A stretch of DNA of 64,000 nucleotides. Source: Nematostella vectensis. Lineage: Eukaryota; Cnidaria; Anthozoa; Actiniaria; Edwardsiidae. Location: NCBI RefSeq assembly GCF_932526225.1, contig NC_064036.1:7571519-7635518 (forward strand), given 5' to 3'. Shown piece after piece: positions 41,089-57,000 of this stretch; position 1 is the first letter of the stretch, and every line of letters begins with the position of its first letter. Made by a program: the position numbers and the translations under genes. The notes under the pieces were generated by a model. The model searched no databases and was not told the DNA's origin. It was given only the letters and a program-made list of their open reading frames with translations.

Positions 41089-41549
41089 CACTTAATTTTC
41101 GCGACGTCAAAATTTCGCGATTTTGAGATGGCCATATATCGCGACACTATTTTCGCTATTTCGTAAAAACCAGGTCACTTTATTTTGCGAGTTTTGGACA
41201 ATAAAATCAAACAAACCAAGTGGAATTAAAATGTGTTTTAATTATTAAAATGTGTTTTAATTATTAAAACTAACAAAAACATGAGTTGGCTAAATTTGGT
41301 TCCACAAAAATCTACAAATACAGTTCAGAATTGTTCAACTCAACCCCTTACGGTACTATATGTACATTAGAGGACTTAATAGACAAGGTATTTTCATAAA
41401 GTATATCAAACGGGTAATATTTCACCAAAAGGCTTTTTGTGTACTCACTTAAAATTCGCGCATCCAAATTTTCGCGACACTTTTTTTTCGGGTCACTTTA
41501 TTTTAAATTTAAATTTAAGTGACGCGAAAATTAAGTGTTATAAGGTACT
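41089..41549. mobile_element. MITE-like element (about 460 bp) with terminal inverted repeats
   Basis: The left end CCTTATTACACTTAATTTTC (then GCG) and the right end 41520-41549 are inverted copies. TTCGCGA words recur inside. Non-coding. The rest of 40136-41950 shows no supported gene. Confidence 0.75.
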
Positions 41550-42004
41550 GTCTGACGAAATCTTTATACTATAGATTATTCGTAGTTGTATTTTATTTCT
41601 TATTTATTTTATTTCGTAGTTTTTTTATTTCTTTTCCCATTCTCTCTTAGGTTCTTTTTATATAATGCTAGTAACGAAGACTAATCTTTTGATGCGATAC
41701 ATCAGCCTTTGAAACTATTTTTTTCTAAGGATAGAACCCTATTTGCGGGATTTTTTTTTGTACCTCGGACTCTATTTGTTGGGCGGAATTCGTAATGAGA
41801 TCCTAGCCATTGTCATTAATACAGCTAATATGTTACCTGATCACTAGTTCGCTAATTAAGTATCATTAACATCTAATTAACTCTCATTAACAACCACTCA
41901 TCAGATCATGCTATTAGATTCTAAAATTAAATTAGAAACGTTTTTAACTTTTTTGTAGAAACTTGGTTTGAATAGAGGAGAGTTTAGCTGAATAGTTCAG
42001 ATAG

Positions 42005-44600
42005 TTGAGACATTTTCGGGGGCTGAGATCCAGAAGGCTGGATACTTCGTTTATGTTTTCCGAAAAAGAGACGCAGGAGTTGAGTTTCCCCAGGAGCTTA
42101 CTTACTTGGCACAAATACAAAGGCCCTTTTGCCACGTGTAGTTATGCCAAGTTCACACGTAGACTTTTCCCCATACAGCTCGATACACACCGTCCCATAA
42201 CGACAATTCATTCACGAAACATTGGAGTGGAAACGGCACAGATGGCAAATCACACCAACCCCAAAGGGACGCTGAAATGTCTACACGAATTTGAAATTAA
42301 AACCGAGTTTGGCTTGTCCAATTTAAGGGTTGACCGCGATGGACTCATTTGGACCAATGCATCCAGCCAAGGTACATTGCTTCAACGTCATGGCTGTATC
42401 ACGGAGTGCAGCCGGTTGGTCAAGGCTTTGCGAGCGACCAGAAGTATCAGGGAATCTACCCAATGAGCACGCATCAAGGTCTAGCAAGTGACAAGAGGTT
42501 TAGTCATATAAACAACACGCTTCCTAACGTTATGCAGATGTGCAACGATTACTTGCTCAGTAACCAGTACATTGGTGAACAGAATGGGACCAACTTCCCC
42601 ACAACTACTGTCAAGAGGAACTCCATTGAACGACATGACGGAAAAACATGACTTGACGTTTGCAATAAGCTCGTTTCACATCAAATAAGGACCATAGTAA
42701 AGCTGGCAGGCAACTCAGTGAAAATTCCAAATTACTTAGTGAGTAATATCAAACAAAATATCAAATGCGGCTTTTTTTAAATTGATGCGACTTTTTGTAA
42801 AGTATCATTGAAATTTGAGGTTTTTGCCCTGAGCCCATACATAGCGCAAGGATGATCAAGAAAAAAAATTGTCTTAAAAAGCAGCAAAAATCAGGGTATG
42901 TGCATTTCGGCCACTCATTTTTTTGTGTTTTGAAAAGGTAAAATCAGTCTGGAATGCAAGGAACTGCATCTCTTTCTCCATCTCTTCGAAGTGTGCATGT
43001 TCAGGGTTATTCCGTCATGTCCCATTGAACTGTATCGCGAAAACTCGAACAACGAACACGAGTCTCTCGATATTCCATACAGTGCAGTCAGAAACGGTTT
43101 GTTGGTAGTTGGGACAAGTCGTCAATTGGGAACGCCGACTTCAGTTATAGCATGGAGTGAAGATTTCCGTAACGCCTTTGCGAGTCGACAGCCGACTTTT
43201 ATGAGCAGCGCCTATAACAAGGTCTTACCAGCTCAAGTTGTCCCTTCTTGCAGTGAGACGCTAGAAAGACGAATAAACGACGATGCTCCGGTAGAGACGG
43301 TTACTCGCCCAGCCAGCGGAGTTACAAATGAAACAAGTTTTTTTACCATTTCCCTGGAAGAACCAGCTTTTCAAGCCACTGCAGAACAATGTCAAATGTC
43401 CAATGTGAACATGTTTGTCATGATGCCAGATCTGACAACCAAGGTATAAATAAAGAGACGCAAGTATCGCGCACGAATGATTCGCTCTCCGCTACGGACG
43501 AGCCGTACGGAAATGGCTGCGCCGGAGTTAGGCCAGAATAGTGCTCGTCCGAGATTGAAAGTGATATGCTGTCAACCCAGGCAATCCGCAAGGATTTCTT
43601 GAATGGCCATGCACGTACAGATGACAAGATGTCTGCAAGTGATAGCCTGGAGCGTTCATCTGGGCATTTACCGAACCTTGCCTGCCAGTCTGGTGTTAAT
43701 CCTGACGGTCCCGCCGACTCCAGTCCTCAAGGGAGCATCCAAGATAAAGAATCGCATTCAGGATCGAGTGAAGATGGCTCCCTGTACACCTCCAATCGCC
43801 CCAACGTACAAGATTACTTCCGTATTTCACCTACCTCCGCATTTTGTCGCCTTACAACAGGAATAAAGGTGCCGAAGCAGTTCAGCACGTCTATGGCACA
43901 GGAACCGCGGTATGCCCTAAACGCTCACAAACCAATGATGGCTTTCTCTATGAGCATCGGTCAAATGTAAAAGACCTTCTGGGATACGGGGCCTCAGGGT
44001 CTAACTACACGTCACGTACAAAAGGCTCCAATCCCGAGTGTTACTTGAAGAGCGTTCCATTGTCCTTGCAGCCGTACGAAATGACTAGTACGCCAAGTAA
44101 GCGTTTGCACTTGTCCGAGGATAAACTTAACCAGGCTGGTCACCCAGTGCCTTCAATGGTCACCACAGCGTCTTCAATGGTCACCACAGCGCTCTCAATA
44201 AGTGTAACGACAATGAAGTCTTGTCCCTAAATAGGATCACTCAAAGTACTTCCGAGGGTGACAGGAGTGGTCATTCAGGGCAAACCAGCAGTCGATCTGT
44301 GCCCGAGGAGTGCGATAAAGGAGAGAGGGGAAACACCCAGCCCAAGCCTGTGTGGTGTTCCGTGTGCCGTAAAAAGCTCAGACGCAAGCAATATCTCAAG
44401 GTGAGTGTGGTCTCTATCAGTAAATGTTTAGTTGTTCTGAGTCCTTTTCAAAATATTTCCATAATGTTTACTTTTCTAATGTTTACTTACAGGCTCACCT
44501 GAGGATACATACAAAAGAGATGCCATACCGCTGCCGCTTCTGCTCAAAAGCGTTCAACCAAGTTGGCAACTGTCGCGTCCACGAGCGAAGACACCGATAG
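42005..44600 (+). pseudogene. C2H2 zinc-finger gene with a disrupted long exon
   Basis: The 3' end is clean. The exon to 44400 ends in PVWCSVCRKKLRRKQYLK; a standard GT-AG intron (44401-44492) follows; the last exon 44493-44600 gives AHLRIHTKEMPYRCRFC and FNQVGNCRVHERRHR-stop. Together they form two C2H2 fingers (CxxC-x12-HxxxH), the intron splitting the first. Upstream, coding-like Ser/Thr/Gln-rich sequence continues to about 42005 but in changing frames. The switches are near 42400, 43435, 43540, 43870-43950 and 44135-44200. A 21-bp tandem duplication (44152-44193) lies at the last switch. Either a recent pseudogene, a sequence with several indel errors, or several undetected short introns. 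DNA binding and nuclear location are inferred from the fingers. Confidence 0.5.
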
Positions 44601-44874
44601 TCCACATCAGCTATATTTAGTTGAGAGGGGTAAAGCTACGCAAGCACGAGCCGGCACGAGCTGAATTGGGTTGAGATTTAACGGGGGAGAGGGGGAGGGG
44701 GTAGCGCTGGTAGACAAGGGGCTATTGCTAGACGACGTGGGCTCTACCGAGGGTCGAATTAAATCATAATTCTGCTAATTGACAGAAGCTATGGAGGCTG
44801 AGTATCGAACACATTTGTATAGTTTGGAAAAGCTTTATAGAACTGCTAAAAACAAATAATACGAAACGACAAAC

Positions 44875-45470
44875 CACATCGCGCTAGTTGAGACGAACTA
44901 CATCGCGCTATTGAGACGAACTACATCGCGCTAGTTGAGACGAACAACATCGAGCTAGGTGGGACGAGCTAAATCACCCTAGGTAGGACGAGCTAAATAA
45001 CGCTAGGTGAGACGAACTACATTAAGCTAGGTGAGACGAACTACATCACGCTAGCTGAGACAAACTACATCACGCTAGGTTAGACGAACTACATCAAGCT
45101 AGGTGAACAAACTACATCGAGCTAGGTGGGATGAACTACATAAACTAGGTGAGAGAGCTACATCGCGCTAGGTGAGACGAGCTACATCACGCTAAGTGAG
45201 ACGTGCTACATCAAGCTAAGTGAGAAGAACTATATTACGCAAGGTGAGACTTCCTATATTGCGCTGTATCGCGCTCGATGGGACGCTCTGTATCGCGCTC
45301 GATGGGACGCTCTGTATCGCGCTCGATGGGACGAACAGCATCCCGCTCGATGGGACGGACTGTATCGCGCTCGATGGGACGAACTGTATCGCGCTTGGTG
45401 GGACGAACTGTATCCCGCTCGATGGGACGAACTGTATCGCGCTCGAAGGGACGAACTGTATCGTTTCTGT
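44875..45470. repeat. 24-bp minisatellite, about 25 copies
   Basis: Unit GACGAACTACATCGCGCTAG plus 4 bp, changing gradually into a second form (GCTCGATGGGACGAACTGTA) at 45260-45460. It starts about 275 bp after the zinc-finger stop. Open eight-residue repeats on both strands come from the 24-bp period. Confidence 0.92.
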
Positions 45471-45479
45471 GGGTGAACG

Positions 45480-47600
45480 AAACAGACCCTTTCAATCAGT
45501 TCTGTTCATTCTGACGTTAATGCTAGCGGGTAAGGCTTTGACTACATTCATCTAACATTCGTCAATCTTTATCGCCAATTAGGAACGCTGTTTGTATGTA
45601 TTCGCAAAACTAGACAAAACGACCCCCGTAATTTAGGAAAATCTGTGACGCAAGTGGTAATATCACTGCAGATAATTTACTTTCATCCTTTCACTATATA
45701 GTCCGTCCATCCGTCAATACCGTATGTCTCTGTGTCCCCGTGACCATGGGCCATGAGCCACTGGTCTCCCTGTGTTAGGCATGAGTGTCTTAAAATCACT
45801 CATAAGGCTGTAATAAGCCCAACATCTTACATGCCGTTGGTTAACATCTACATATATCTCTTATATCTGTTATGTCATTATACTATAAATTCACTCACAT
45901 ACTATCACGAATCTCGCAATTTGATTGACTTCCGTACTCACTATCTATTGAGCCATAGGTAGTGAGTAGCAGAAAAGCGGCGACAAAAGCGGTTATTTAT
46001 TACTGAGAATGATTAAAATCGTCATTTATTTGAAGGTGGTATGTGAGTGGATTTATACTAAAACAAAACTGCTCGTTCTCGTTTTCTATGAGTCAAATAG
46101 TCAACTCGGCGCTACGTGCTTAGACACATTTAGCATCGCGTTTTCAGAATTAACCGCAAACGGCAAACCGCGGTTAGCCGTTACCGGTTTGCGGTTTAAC
46201 GTACTGGCGGAAACGTTGTTTAGCACACTTGGCGGGAAATGTGGCGTTTGGCGGGAAAAAGTACAAAACATGTGCTCCACTTCAACCGAGCTAAAAGTAT
46301 TAGTATATTTCAAAAGTCGAATGATTAAGAACACTAATTCATGGTCTCAAACGTGAGCTCATAGAAAATTTAAGGGGGAAACTGCTGAAGTAAATCACTT
46401 ACCGCTAGACGGTGCTCCTGAGGTCAAAACGCGAACCGCAGACTGCAAACTTGACCGCAAGGCCTGGAAGTCAGAGGTTTGACGTTTGCCGTGTCTCTGT
46501 GCACGTGGTCAGATGGCGTTGTCTGGTACGTATGCTAATGATTTCCCAACAAAAAAGCTCTGCATGTGTCTTCAACAGCGCATATCTTCGCTAAACGTTT
46601 TATGTTTTGAGCGCCTGGATCATGTCGGGAGAAGAGTTTAGAAATATACTTCATGTAGTGTTATCTTAGGCATTAGATCGTCTAAAATTGTTTATGACAT
46701 CCACAGGTTATGACATCCACGAAGTACTAGGCTTTTGGAATGATTATGTCGAATGACAGAATTAGAAACCCGGGATTCCGCAAAGATTTGAAAATAGGTG
46801 TAAACAAAAGATCAGTGAACTAAATCTGAGTGTGGACGATAGATGCAGAAACTGTGGAATCTCTTTTATTAGAAATGTAAATTGTAAATATAGATACATT
46901 ATCAATTATCGCAAATATTTTTCCAGATCATAACAATTCGGACCAAGAGAGCATATTTTGGGTTTGGCTCAGTGACAAAGGGGGAATGGGTAATTTTTTT
47001 GTTACATATGGCTTTCTGGCAGCCCAAAGGGGGGAGGGGTTAAACCCAGTAAACCCTTCCCCTATATCCGCTACTGTGTCTAAAAAACTCTGGATGTCCA
47101 GAATGGCTGGGATGCACTTAGCGCAAAAAAGTAATCGGTAACCCATAGTAGCTACCGATAACATCTGCCATCTGGTCCATCATCTCCGCAAATCTTGGTG
47201 TAAATCCACAGTACTTTACCAAGACTTGGAATCCATCTTTTTCCCGACGGCCCAGTCTTGTAAGCTCGTCACACTAAAATCTAAAAGATATCTTGATTTT
47301 CTCTCGATTATCTTAAGCGTGTATTGCCTTTCTCTTTCCCTCTTTCTCTCTTTCTTATATCTGCCTATCAACGCCACATAGGAGTTTTCGAAATGGCACC
47401 ATGGACAACTGCGTTTCTAGTCAGACGGAGAGATAAAAGTCGAAAGGAGCTACCTTCGTCCTGGACACCGTGCGATCTGTCGTGCTGTTGTTTTATACGA
47501 TTATTACACCAGGAAAACTGGTGTAAATAACCAAATAACTTCTGCCACATATACCCGATTGTCTGTGTGCAATTCCAGTTCTTTTTCCGCACATACTTAA
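45480..47600. other. Intergenic stretch without supported genes
   Basis: Contains a palindromic AACCGCAAACGGC / GGTTTGCGGTT block at 46150-46201 and otherwise ordinary AT-rich sequence. The 115-codon open frame at 46009-46356 spans the palindrome and shows no domain. Confidence 0.5.
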
Positions 47601-47610
47601 GCAAGGCACT

Positions 47611-48186
47611 TCAAACATTCATATCTTCCGGAGTATACATATCACAGGTCAATGAATCGTCCCTTCTAACTCCTCTCCCTGGAATACGGTCTCTTCGCTG
47701 ATCCCATTCGCGTTTGAGTGCAGTCTCGAAGTCCCGTACATTTCGGATGCGATTCGCTCTCGGTTTCTGTCTTTCGAGAACAGATTTCCTTCCGATCTTA
47801 AGTCGAAGTCCCTCAAAGAAGCAAATGTAGTCGGAGCTTCGAAACACGTAGAGGAAAAAGGTGAACACAATAGCAGAACCTGTAATTGGCCATAGAGTGA
47901 AGACGGCCATTTTCAACTCCTCCACCTTCATTAGATATACCAGGACTGTTAATGTAAAGGTGACCATAAAAAAGATTATACTCAACGCCACACAAGAGCC
48001 TACTTTATCGGCCTCGGACGCCATCGTGGTTCTCAGAGTGCTATCTGAACTCTGCATGTTGTCTTTAAGTGTAAAGCTATCGATTGTCAACAATTGTCCA
48101 GTTGTCTGATTACTTCTCTGCTGCGTTAAACTCGCGGGAGTTTTTATAGATGCAAAATAGCAGCCGTATCTGTTTGCCCGGAACAA
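47611..48186 (-). CDS. Hypothetical two-pass membrane protein
   Basis: A 191-codon single-exon ORF; I do not recognise the family. The likely start is internal (Met at codon 44 or 55, giving roughly 137-148 residues), since the first codons have no special character. Two hydrophobic segments are clear: about residues 64-86 (VALSIIFFMVTFTLTVLVYL) and 94-115 (FTLWPITGSAIVFTFFLYVF), separated by a short charged loop. After these comes a basic, Arg-rich tail (LERQKPRANRIRNVRDFETA) and an acidic end. The topology suggests a hairpin or two-pass protein with both ends on the cytosolic side. Coding status rests on length and the membrane segments alone; a small exon upstream is possible. Confidence 0.5.
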   Translation of the reverse strand: MFRANRYGCYFASIKTPASLTQQRSNQTTGQLLTIDSFTLKDNMQSSDSTLRTTMASEADKVGSCVALSIIFFMVTFTLTVLVYLMKVEELKMAVFTLWPITGSAIVFTFFLYVFRSSDYICFFEGLRLKIGRKSVLERQKPRANRIRNVRDFETALKREWDQRRDRIPGRGVRRDDSLTCDMYTPEDMNV

Positions 48187-48189
48187 GAA

Positions 48190-49380
48190 CTTCGATAAAT
48201 CATAGACTGTCGATTTCTAGAGCGCGGACCTGGGTCTGTCTACTAGAACTTTCCTTACAAAAAAATTTATGTTCTGCCTTTGGCATGAATTAATCGACCT
48301 AAGTATCTTTTGTCCCTAGGCACAATTAGCCTTCGTGTTGGGAAGTCTGAGCGCGCAAATAGAGACAACAGATGTACGGTGCGATTCCCATGGTAATACC
48401 GCACAAATCCGTAAAAAAACCTCCCCAAAGACTCGCACAGTCGTTTCGCCCATCATACATCAACGAACAGATTCGATATAATTCCTTCATTATTTGGGTT
48501 GCCTGTGGTGCAAGTGCCGTCAGAGGCTCCATAGTCTCACTTGTTCACTTGCGATTTTTAACTAAATAACCGCTTTTTGTGATAAACGTTTTTCACAGGA
48601 ACCCCACAGAATCTAAAGTGTTTGCCGAGTATTAAGCAAATGCTATTTCTCGGCCGTGCTTGCAATGTGTATTTTGTGATATGTCCAAAATGTTAGCCAT
48701 TTCGTTATATTTGGTAGGCTTAAGAACACACAAGCCGACAGGTCTTCAATAATCTTTAATTTCAATAATTGCAGTGTAGTACTGTACACATTAATATAAT
48801 TGCGGTGACGGTTGAAGTGCTGCCCAGTAGCTTGTTTTACGCGTTCCTGAAAGCGGCTAGTGATGTAGGGAGAGAAGAAGATTTTGACTCAGGACGCCTT
48901 AAAATTTCATAAAGCCCACCTCCAGTAATATATTTTGTGCCCCCCCCTTAAAAAGAACATGATTCCTCTCTCAATTGGCCTATTTTTTTCCAGACCCCCA
49001 CCCGCCCCCCTCAGGAGCCCCTCCTCCCTAATGCCTCCCCTTTCCCTCCCCTACCTCATCCGGGTGGTGAAGCAGATATATGGGTGATGGTTTTCTGGAA
49101 TAATAATTCTGACACACACACACACAAAAAAAAAGCCAAAATGAGTTAGAAGAATTCAGAACCCGCACACTTACGATTTACTTATTTGCCCCGATCCCCT
49201 TTCCTACCACCACCTCTTCCAGCACCGCTTGTACATTTACTGCCGGCTGCCCGCGTCACACCGGCTCTGCAGTGGTAAAATCACAAAATCGTCATGTTTT
49301 GCACAGATTATTTGTTCGAATTAAAAATAAAAATATCGCGGGCAAGTCTGATCTTGCCACTGAAACCCCAGAGAGGTCTT
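48190..49380. other. Intergenic stretch, nothing recognised
   Basis: An open frame on the minus strand at 48326-48532 (68 codons) has one hydrophobic run but no start context or family match. A short (AC)n run lies at about 49112-49126. No gene is supported. Confidence 0.5.
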
Positions 49381-49391
49381 AGCAATCCTAT

Positions 49392-49493
49392 TCTCCCGCG
49401 AAAATGCTCATGTGATACATCACATGACAAACTAGCCAATGACGACATCGAAATTTGAGCTTCGCGGGCTTGTATTGTACAAAAATTTGGCGC
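49392..49493. promoter_or_regulatory. PCNA promoter with two E2F-type sites
   Basis: CCCGCGAAA at about 49395-49403 (reverse of TTTCGCGGG) and TTTGGCGC at 49486-49493 both match the E2F/DP consensus. They lie just upstream of the inferred 5'UTR exon of PCNA. E2F control of PCNA at the G1/S transition is established in animals; use here is inferred. A further GCGGGAAA-type site lies in the 5'UTR intron near 50082. Confidence 0.55.
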
Positions 49494-49494
49494 G

Positions 49495-50534
49495 AGTTGT
49501 CAGTTCGAATCTCTTGTCGTCCATCGAAGGTGAGTCGATTGCTTCTCCTACCATCCGATTCATTCTGAGGCCATCCTATTCTTTTAGGGGTAGTTCATGG
49601 TTAGGAAACCGACTATTAGCACTAAGGAGAAACTGCTTTGAAATATTCTGTTTTCTCTTCGCCGTTTAATGCTTGATTCTCGAATCAATCCTTGATGTTT
49701 TGATTAAGAATTCAAAGTCGATCTGCTCGGAATTTGTCGCTAAACCTTAGCTCAGATCGCGTTATTTCAAATAGCATTTATCTCAGCAAAAATCCTAAAT
49801 CACTATACTGATGTTTAGTGACTAGTTTACCGAAAACTAAAATCGATTTTGTCGTTTTCTTCGTACATTCTTGTACACAACAATCGTCGATTGACCTTAG
49901 TCGATTTACTCAAATCATTAATTAGATTCTGTCGTCGCTGACTCATGAGTTTTTCGGAATACAGCATAGGATAAGTGATGAATGTGTTATCCTTGTGTTT
50001 CCCATGTTCATTTTATATTAGTGCTTTTATTTTTATGAATTTTAGATATTTTTCCATGTGTAACCTCATAAATTTATTAGCGCGGGAAAGTTGGAGGTTT
50101 CCCGCCATTTTGGTACAATGATATCATCACTCGCTTCAATTTGATCCCTTGTTCCTCGTTTCTATACATCATATTTAGAAACAAACATATTCGACACAAT
50201 ACATTAGTACTCGAATTGTTTCAAATTTGTATTTGTAATTATCGGCAAAGTTCGATTTAGGTTTACGAATAATCAATCGTTCGAAGAGAGAAATAGATGC
50301 TATATGGTCCCATAAGCTTATTATAAACAGATTGATCTCGATTGTTAGCCCTTTAGGCTTAGATATCAATGATTTAAATATTCTTAATGTAGTTTTATTT
50401 TGATTTTTGGGTAGTTGCTTAGATTTTATGATCTCGACAGTAACTAGAAAGTCTAGAAATTTTGCCTGCTGACCTAAGAACCTTCTAATTCCTATTTCAG
50501 CCGTCTGTGATTGAATCTCTGCCTAGAAATCACC
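49495..50534 (+). other. PCNA 5'UTR exon and intron
   Basis: A non-coding exon ends CATCGAAG/gtgagt at 49529. The intron acceptor is cctatttcag at 50500, and 34 bases of leader precede the ATG at 50535. The exon's 5' end is not fixed by the sequence. Confidence 0.55.
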
Positions 50535-53384
<2,850 letters not shown>

Positions 53385-54014
53385 CTAATTGCAAAGTGTA
53401 AACAGACTGCAGGAATGGTTCAACAAACTTTATTCCATTACCTCAGCCATCTCAAAATATTTAGGTTACATGTTCATAAATATACATGCAATGTTGCTCC
53501 AGCTCTAGCTATTCCCTTTTTGTGTTCCCAGTCATACCTGAGGTTTTGGAAGATAACTCTTAAACTATTCCATTAAGTCACCCAGCCTGACCCTAATACA
53601 ATACCTACACCAATAATATGAACATGGACTGGAATGATTCCTGGTACTATTCTAGGTTTCCACAGTGTAGTGTTATTTCATTACAGGAAGTGTTTTCTTG
53701 TGCCAATTAAAACGCATTAAAATCCTTAGAACAAGACAAGACTTCTTGGTGATTTATCATTTTCTCATTAAATATTTTTATGTACAGTTTGAAAGCATCT
53801 ATTAATAAAACTTAATAAGAATCTTGAGTTAGTCGTCAATTGATAGAGTAAATCACCATTTCTCCCATTTTGAATATGACAGTTTAAGCTCTGAATAATC
53901 AAATTAGAATAAAAAAAAAGATACCGAGGTTGTGATTAAAATTTTTAACAACTCCCCAATATTTAATTTCATAACTTTGTCGTTCTGCCCGATGTACATG
54001 ATAAACCCTATAGA

Positions 54015-57000
54015 TTACAACAATCCCCTTGCACTAAGAGCCTCCTGTAGTCTCTTGAATATCACAAGCTGCTGTGATGGCTTTAGTGTCAACACTTGCT
54101 GAAGAAGCTTGTGAGGCTGGGGTGCTCTGCAAAGATGAAAAAAATAAGATTAGTGTTGGAGTTTCAATTTAAAGGAAATTTACTTTTAGGGACAAATATT
54201 TTAGAGGGATCCAGCAATGCAAAATCTAGTTGATAAGGTAGCTGCCTGTGTTATGGTTTGGCTCAGGAAGATGGGCAGAAACTGGTTTATGGACAGTGCA
54301 ACAAGTGCAAATAACTTGCATCAGAATTCTTTAAAAAAGGCTCTGTAATTGTTTTTATTCTCTGTGGAAGCTTTTCGTGAATATATTAACCTCCCTGATA
54401 TAGTATCTAATTGTCTATCTGTTGAGAAGCTATTGGGTTGTGAGGTAAGTCCTTAAGCAGGATTCGACTAGCTCCCTTTATAGTATCTCACCTTATGAAT
54501 GTAAAGTGGTAGACATGTACAAATGTGGCCATGAGGAATTGGCAGTCAAACCTATCCAAGATGCCGCCATGTCCGGGGATGGTGTCACTGAAGTCCTACG
54601 ACCAAATACAAGATTGAGATGTGTAACATAGTGGCAAGTATTCATGTTATGTGGCTTTGTATGAATGCATGCTGTATGTGGGGAGGGAGGGTGTTGGGGA
54701 GGCTTTAGCCAAACTTTTCCATACATTACTTTTAATTTGAGATAAATTTTCATTTCTAAGGTGCCTCTACCAAAATACAATGCATGTACAAATGCAATGC
54801 TCTAGATAAATACTGATTTGAGTTTTCAAATAGACCAATGTGTATCTTTGTAGAGAAAAGACCTTTTGGTTACAGCAGCTGCAATTTGCTTAATAGCACA
54901 AGAATGGCCATCTAAAAAAGGAAGGGGGAGGGGTACAAGTCCCATTGATTTGCCAGTAGGTCTGTAAACTAATCTTTCTTTGATACCTTTCCTGATTTTA
55001 AATGGAAATAATGTATTAAAAACGAAACTAAGCCTGCCAACACCATTTGAGGTTACCTTAGGTTAGCAGGCATGGTACAGAATCAAACCCCAAATAGCCT
55101 ACCTTAACTTTAAAGGCTCTTTTGAATCCACTGGCGAAGAAGCCTCCAAAAGGTGCAATGATCGAGCTGAATAGGGCTAGGATCAGAGAGTGCAAATGCA
55201 TTGGGTACATCCACACAACTTCCTGACGGATGCCAATCTATAACAAACAAGAAATAGTGGATTATATTCCGAGGAAAAAGTACATAAAAAATATAATCAT
55301 ATAAAAGAATATATTTGATATAAAATTGCCAAATGCTGAAATTTCTAAATCTCTGAAAACAATGAAATAGTCTATGATTGATGCAAAATCTCTCACATAG
55401 TCTCTTTTTAATGTTATGTTCCTAGGAGCTTGTTCATATTTTTTTTCTTTTTTTTCTTTTTGGTGGGGGTGGGGGGGGGGGGTAGCGGGTTGGGTATCAC
55501 TAACACCTCACTGATGTTAGGGAAAACAAAGAAGAACAAAGTGTTTGTTACTCACAAGGCTTATCAAGAACCTCAGAGGGCCAGGCAGGGAGTATGGAGT
55601 AAGAACAAAAATTGGACTTGGCTGACATGACATCTTGAACATGAATGAAGAGGTCTCATCGTACTGAAAGGAAAAAATGGTTTTAGCATTCAGGGTCTTC
55701 ATAGATAGTCCACTATAGCCCCTTGAGATCTTATAATCTTGAAAATTTAGAAATAAATTTTTCTTTCTTTCAATCTCATGTAACATTTCTATCCAGAATC
55801 CTGCCTGTGTAATTCTGCAATTTCCATATATACACAATCCCAAAAATGCTGAAACACACATTTTGTTCAAACCTATTTTAGAGTCTCTAATCAGGCATGA
55901 AGCAAGGTATGGGGACAAACCCCACCTTGGTAACCAAGCCTCCTCAAAAAGAAACACACAACGACAACAAAAACATCATAGGAAAGTAACTGTATTTGAC
56001 AGAAATACAGGTAAGCAGGTATAATTAAATTACGTACCTCCACTGGGCAGACAAAAAACTCATACCGGATCATGAAATAACAGGCCTGAAAAAATATTTT
56101 AATAGTTAAAAAATACCTAGAGAGATCGTTAACCTACAGTGCAAACCTGTAAAGATGAGTTAGCTGAAGAGTTTCTTAATTCAATTTTTATAGCACAGAG
56201 GTCAACAATTGGAAACTACAGTATTACTGCTAGCGGGGGTTTCATTTATTTAAAAAATGAAAGAATACTTACAATCCAGCCATAAATAATAGTGGCAAAT
56301 CCACCTCCAATGAAACCTTCCCATGTCTTCTTTGGGGATATCTTTAAAAAAATTAATATACAATGCATTGTGCTCGAACTTACATACATAAGTTTTAGCT
56401 GTAAACATTCCACGACTCAAAGAGTATACAGTAACAACCTACCTTAATCAGAGGAGTTCGTCCAAAAAAGAACCCAAAAATATAGGCCCAGATGTCATTA
56501 CAGATAACCATGGTAACCGGTAAGAAAAACCTGGGGAATAATAAAACATTTCATCAGTTTGATTCAAAATTAACAATGTTTCAGGAGGCAACTTTATTTT
56601 ATCATATCATTTTTTCATATATTTAAACAGACCTTTGTTTATTCTATAGGAAGTAAAGTGTGAGTTTAGAGTCAAGTGTTATAACAAATAAGGCATTTGA
56701 ATGTCTTACCATATAAGGCCTTCAAACAGAGTCTGCATGATCAAGTGTGACTGAGTGACTACTATAAGAAGGGTGACATGAGTCCAGCCAAACTAATAAA
56801 AGAGCATGTGATTAGTATTTAAGACAATGTTCACGTTAAAATAAGCCCTTCAGTCTAGAAGCTTCCATCTAATTACTCACCAATGAAAACTGAACTTTGT
56901 AGAAGTCCTTTTTCAAGCTCAGAACAAACAGAATTATACCTGAAGCAATGAAATTTTAAAATAAAATAAGTAACACACAAACACCTCAGATACAGTAGAA

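Noticed and set aside
45220-45555. Eight-residue-repeat open frames (Ala-Leu-Asp-Gly-Thr type)
   Set aside because: A 24-bp minisatellite keeps all frames open; no evidence of a protein.
46009-46356. 115-codon open frame
   Set aside because: Spans a palindromic repeat and has no domain, membrane or codon signal that would support a gene.
48326-48532. 68-codon minus-strand open frame with one hydrophobic run
   Set aside because: Too short, no family match and no supporting splice sites linking it to the ORF at 47611.
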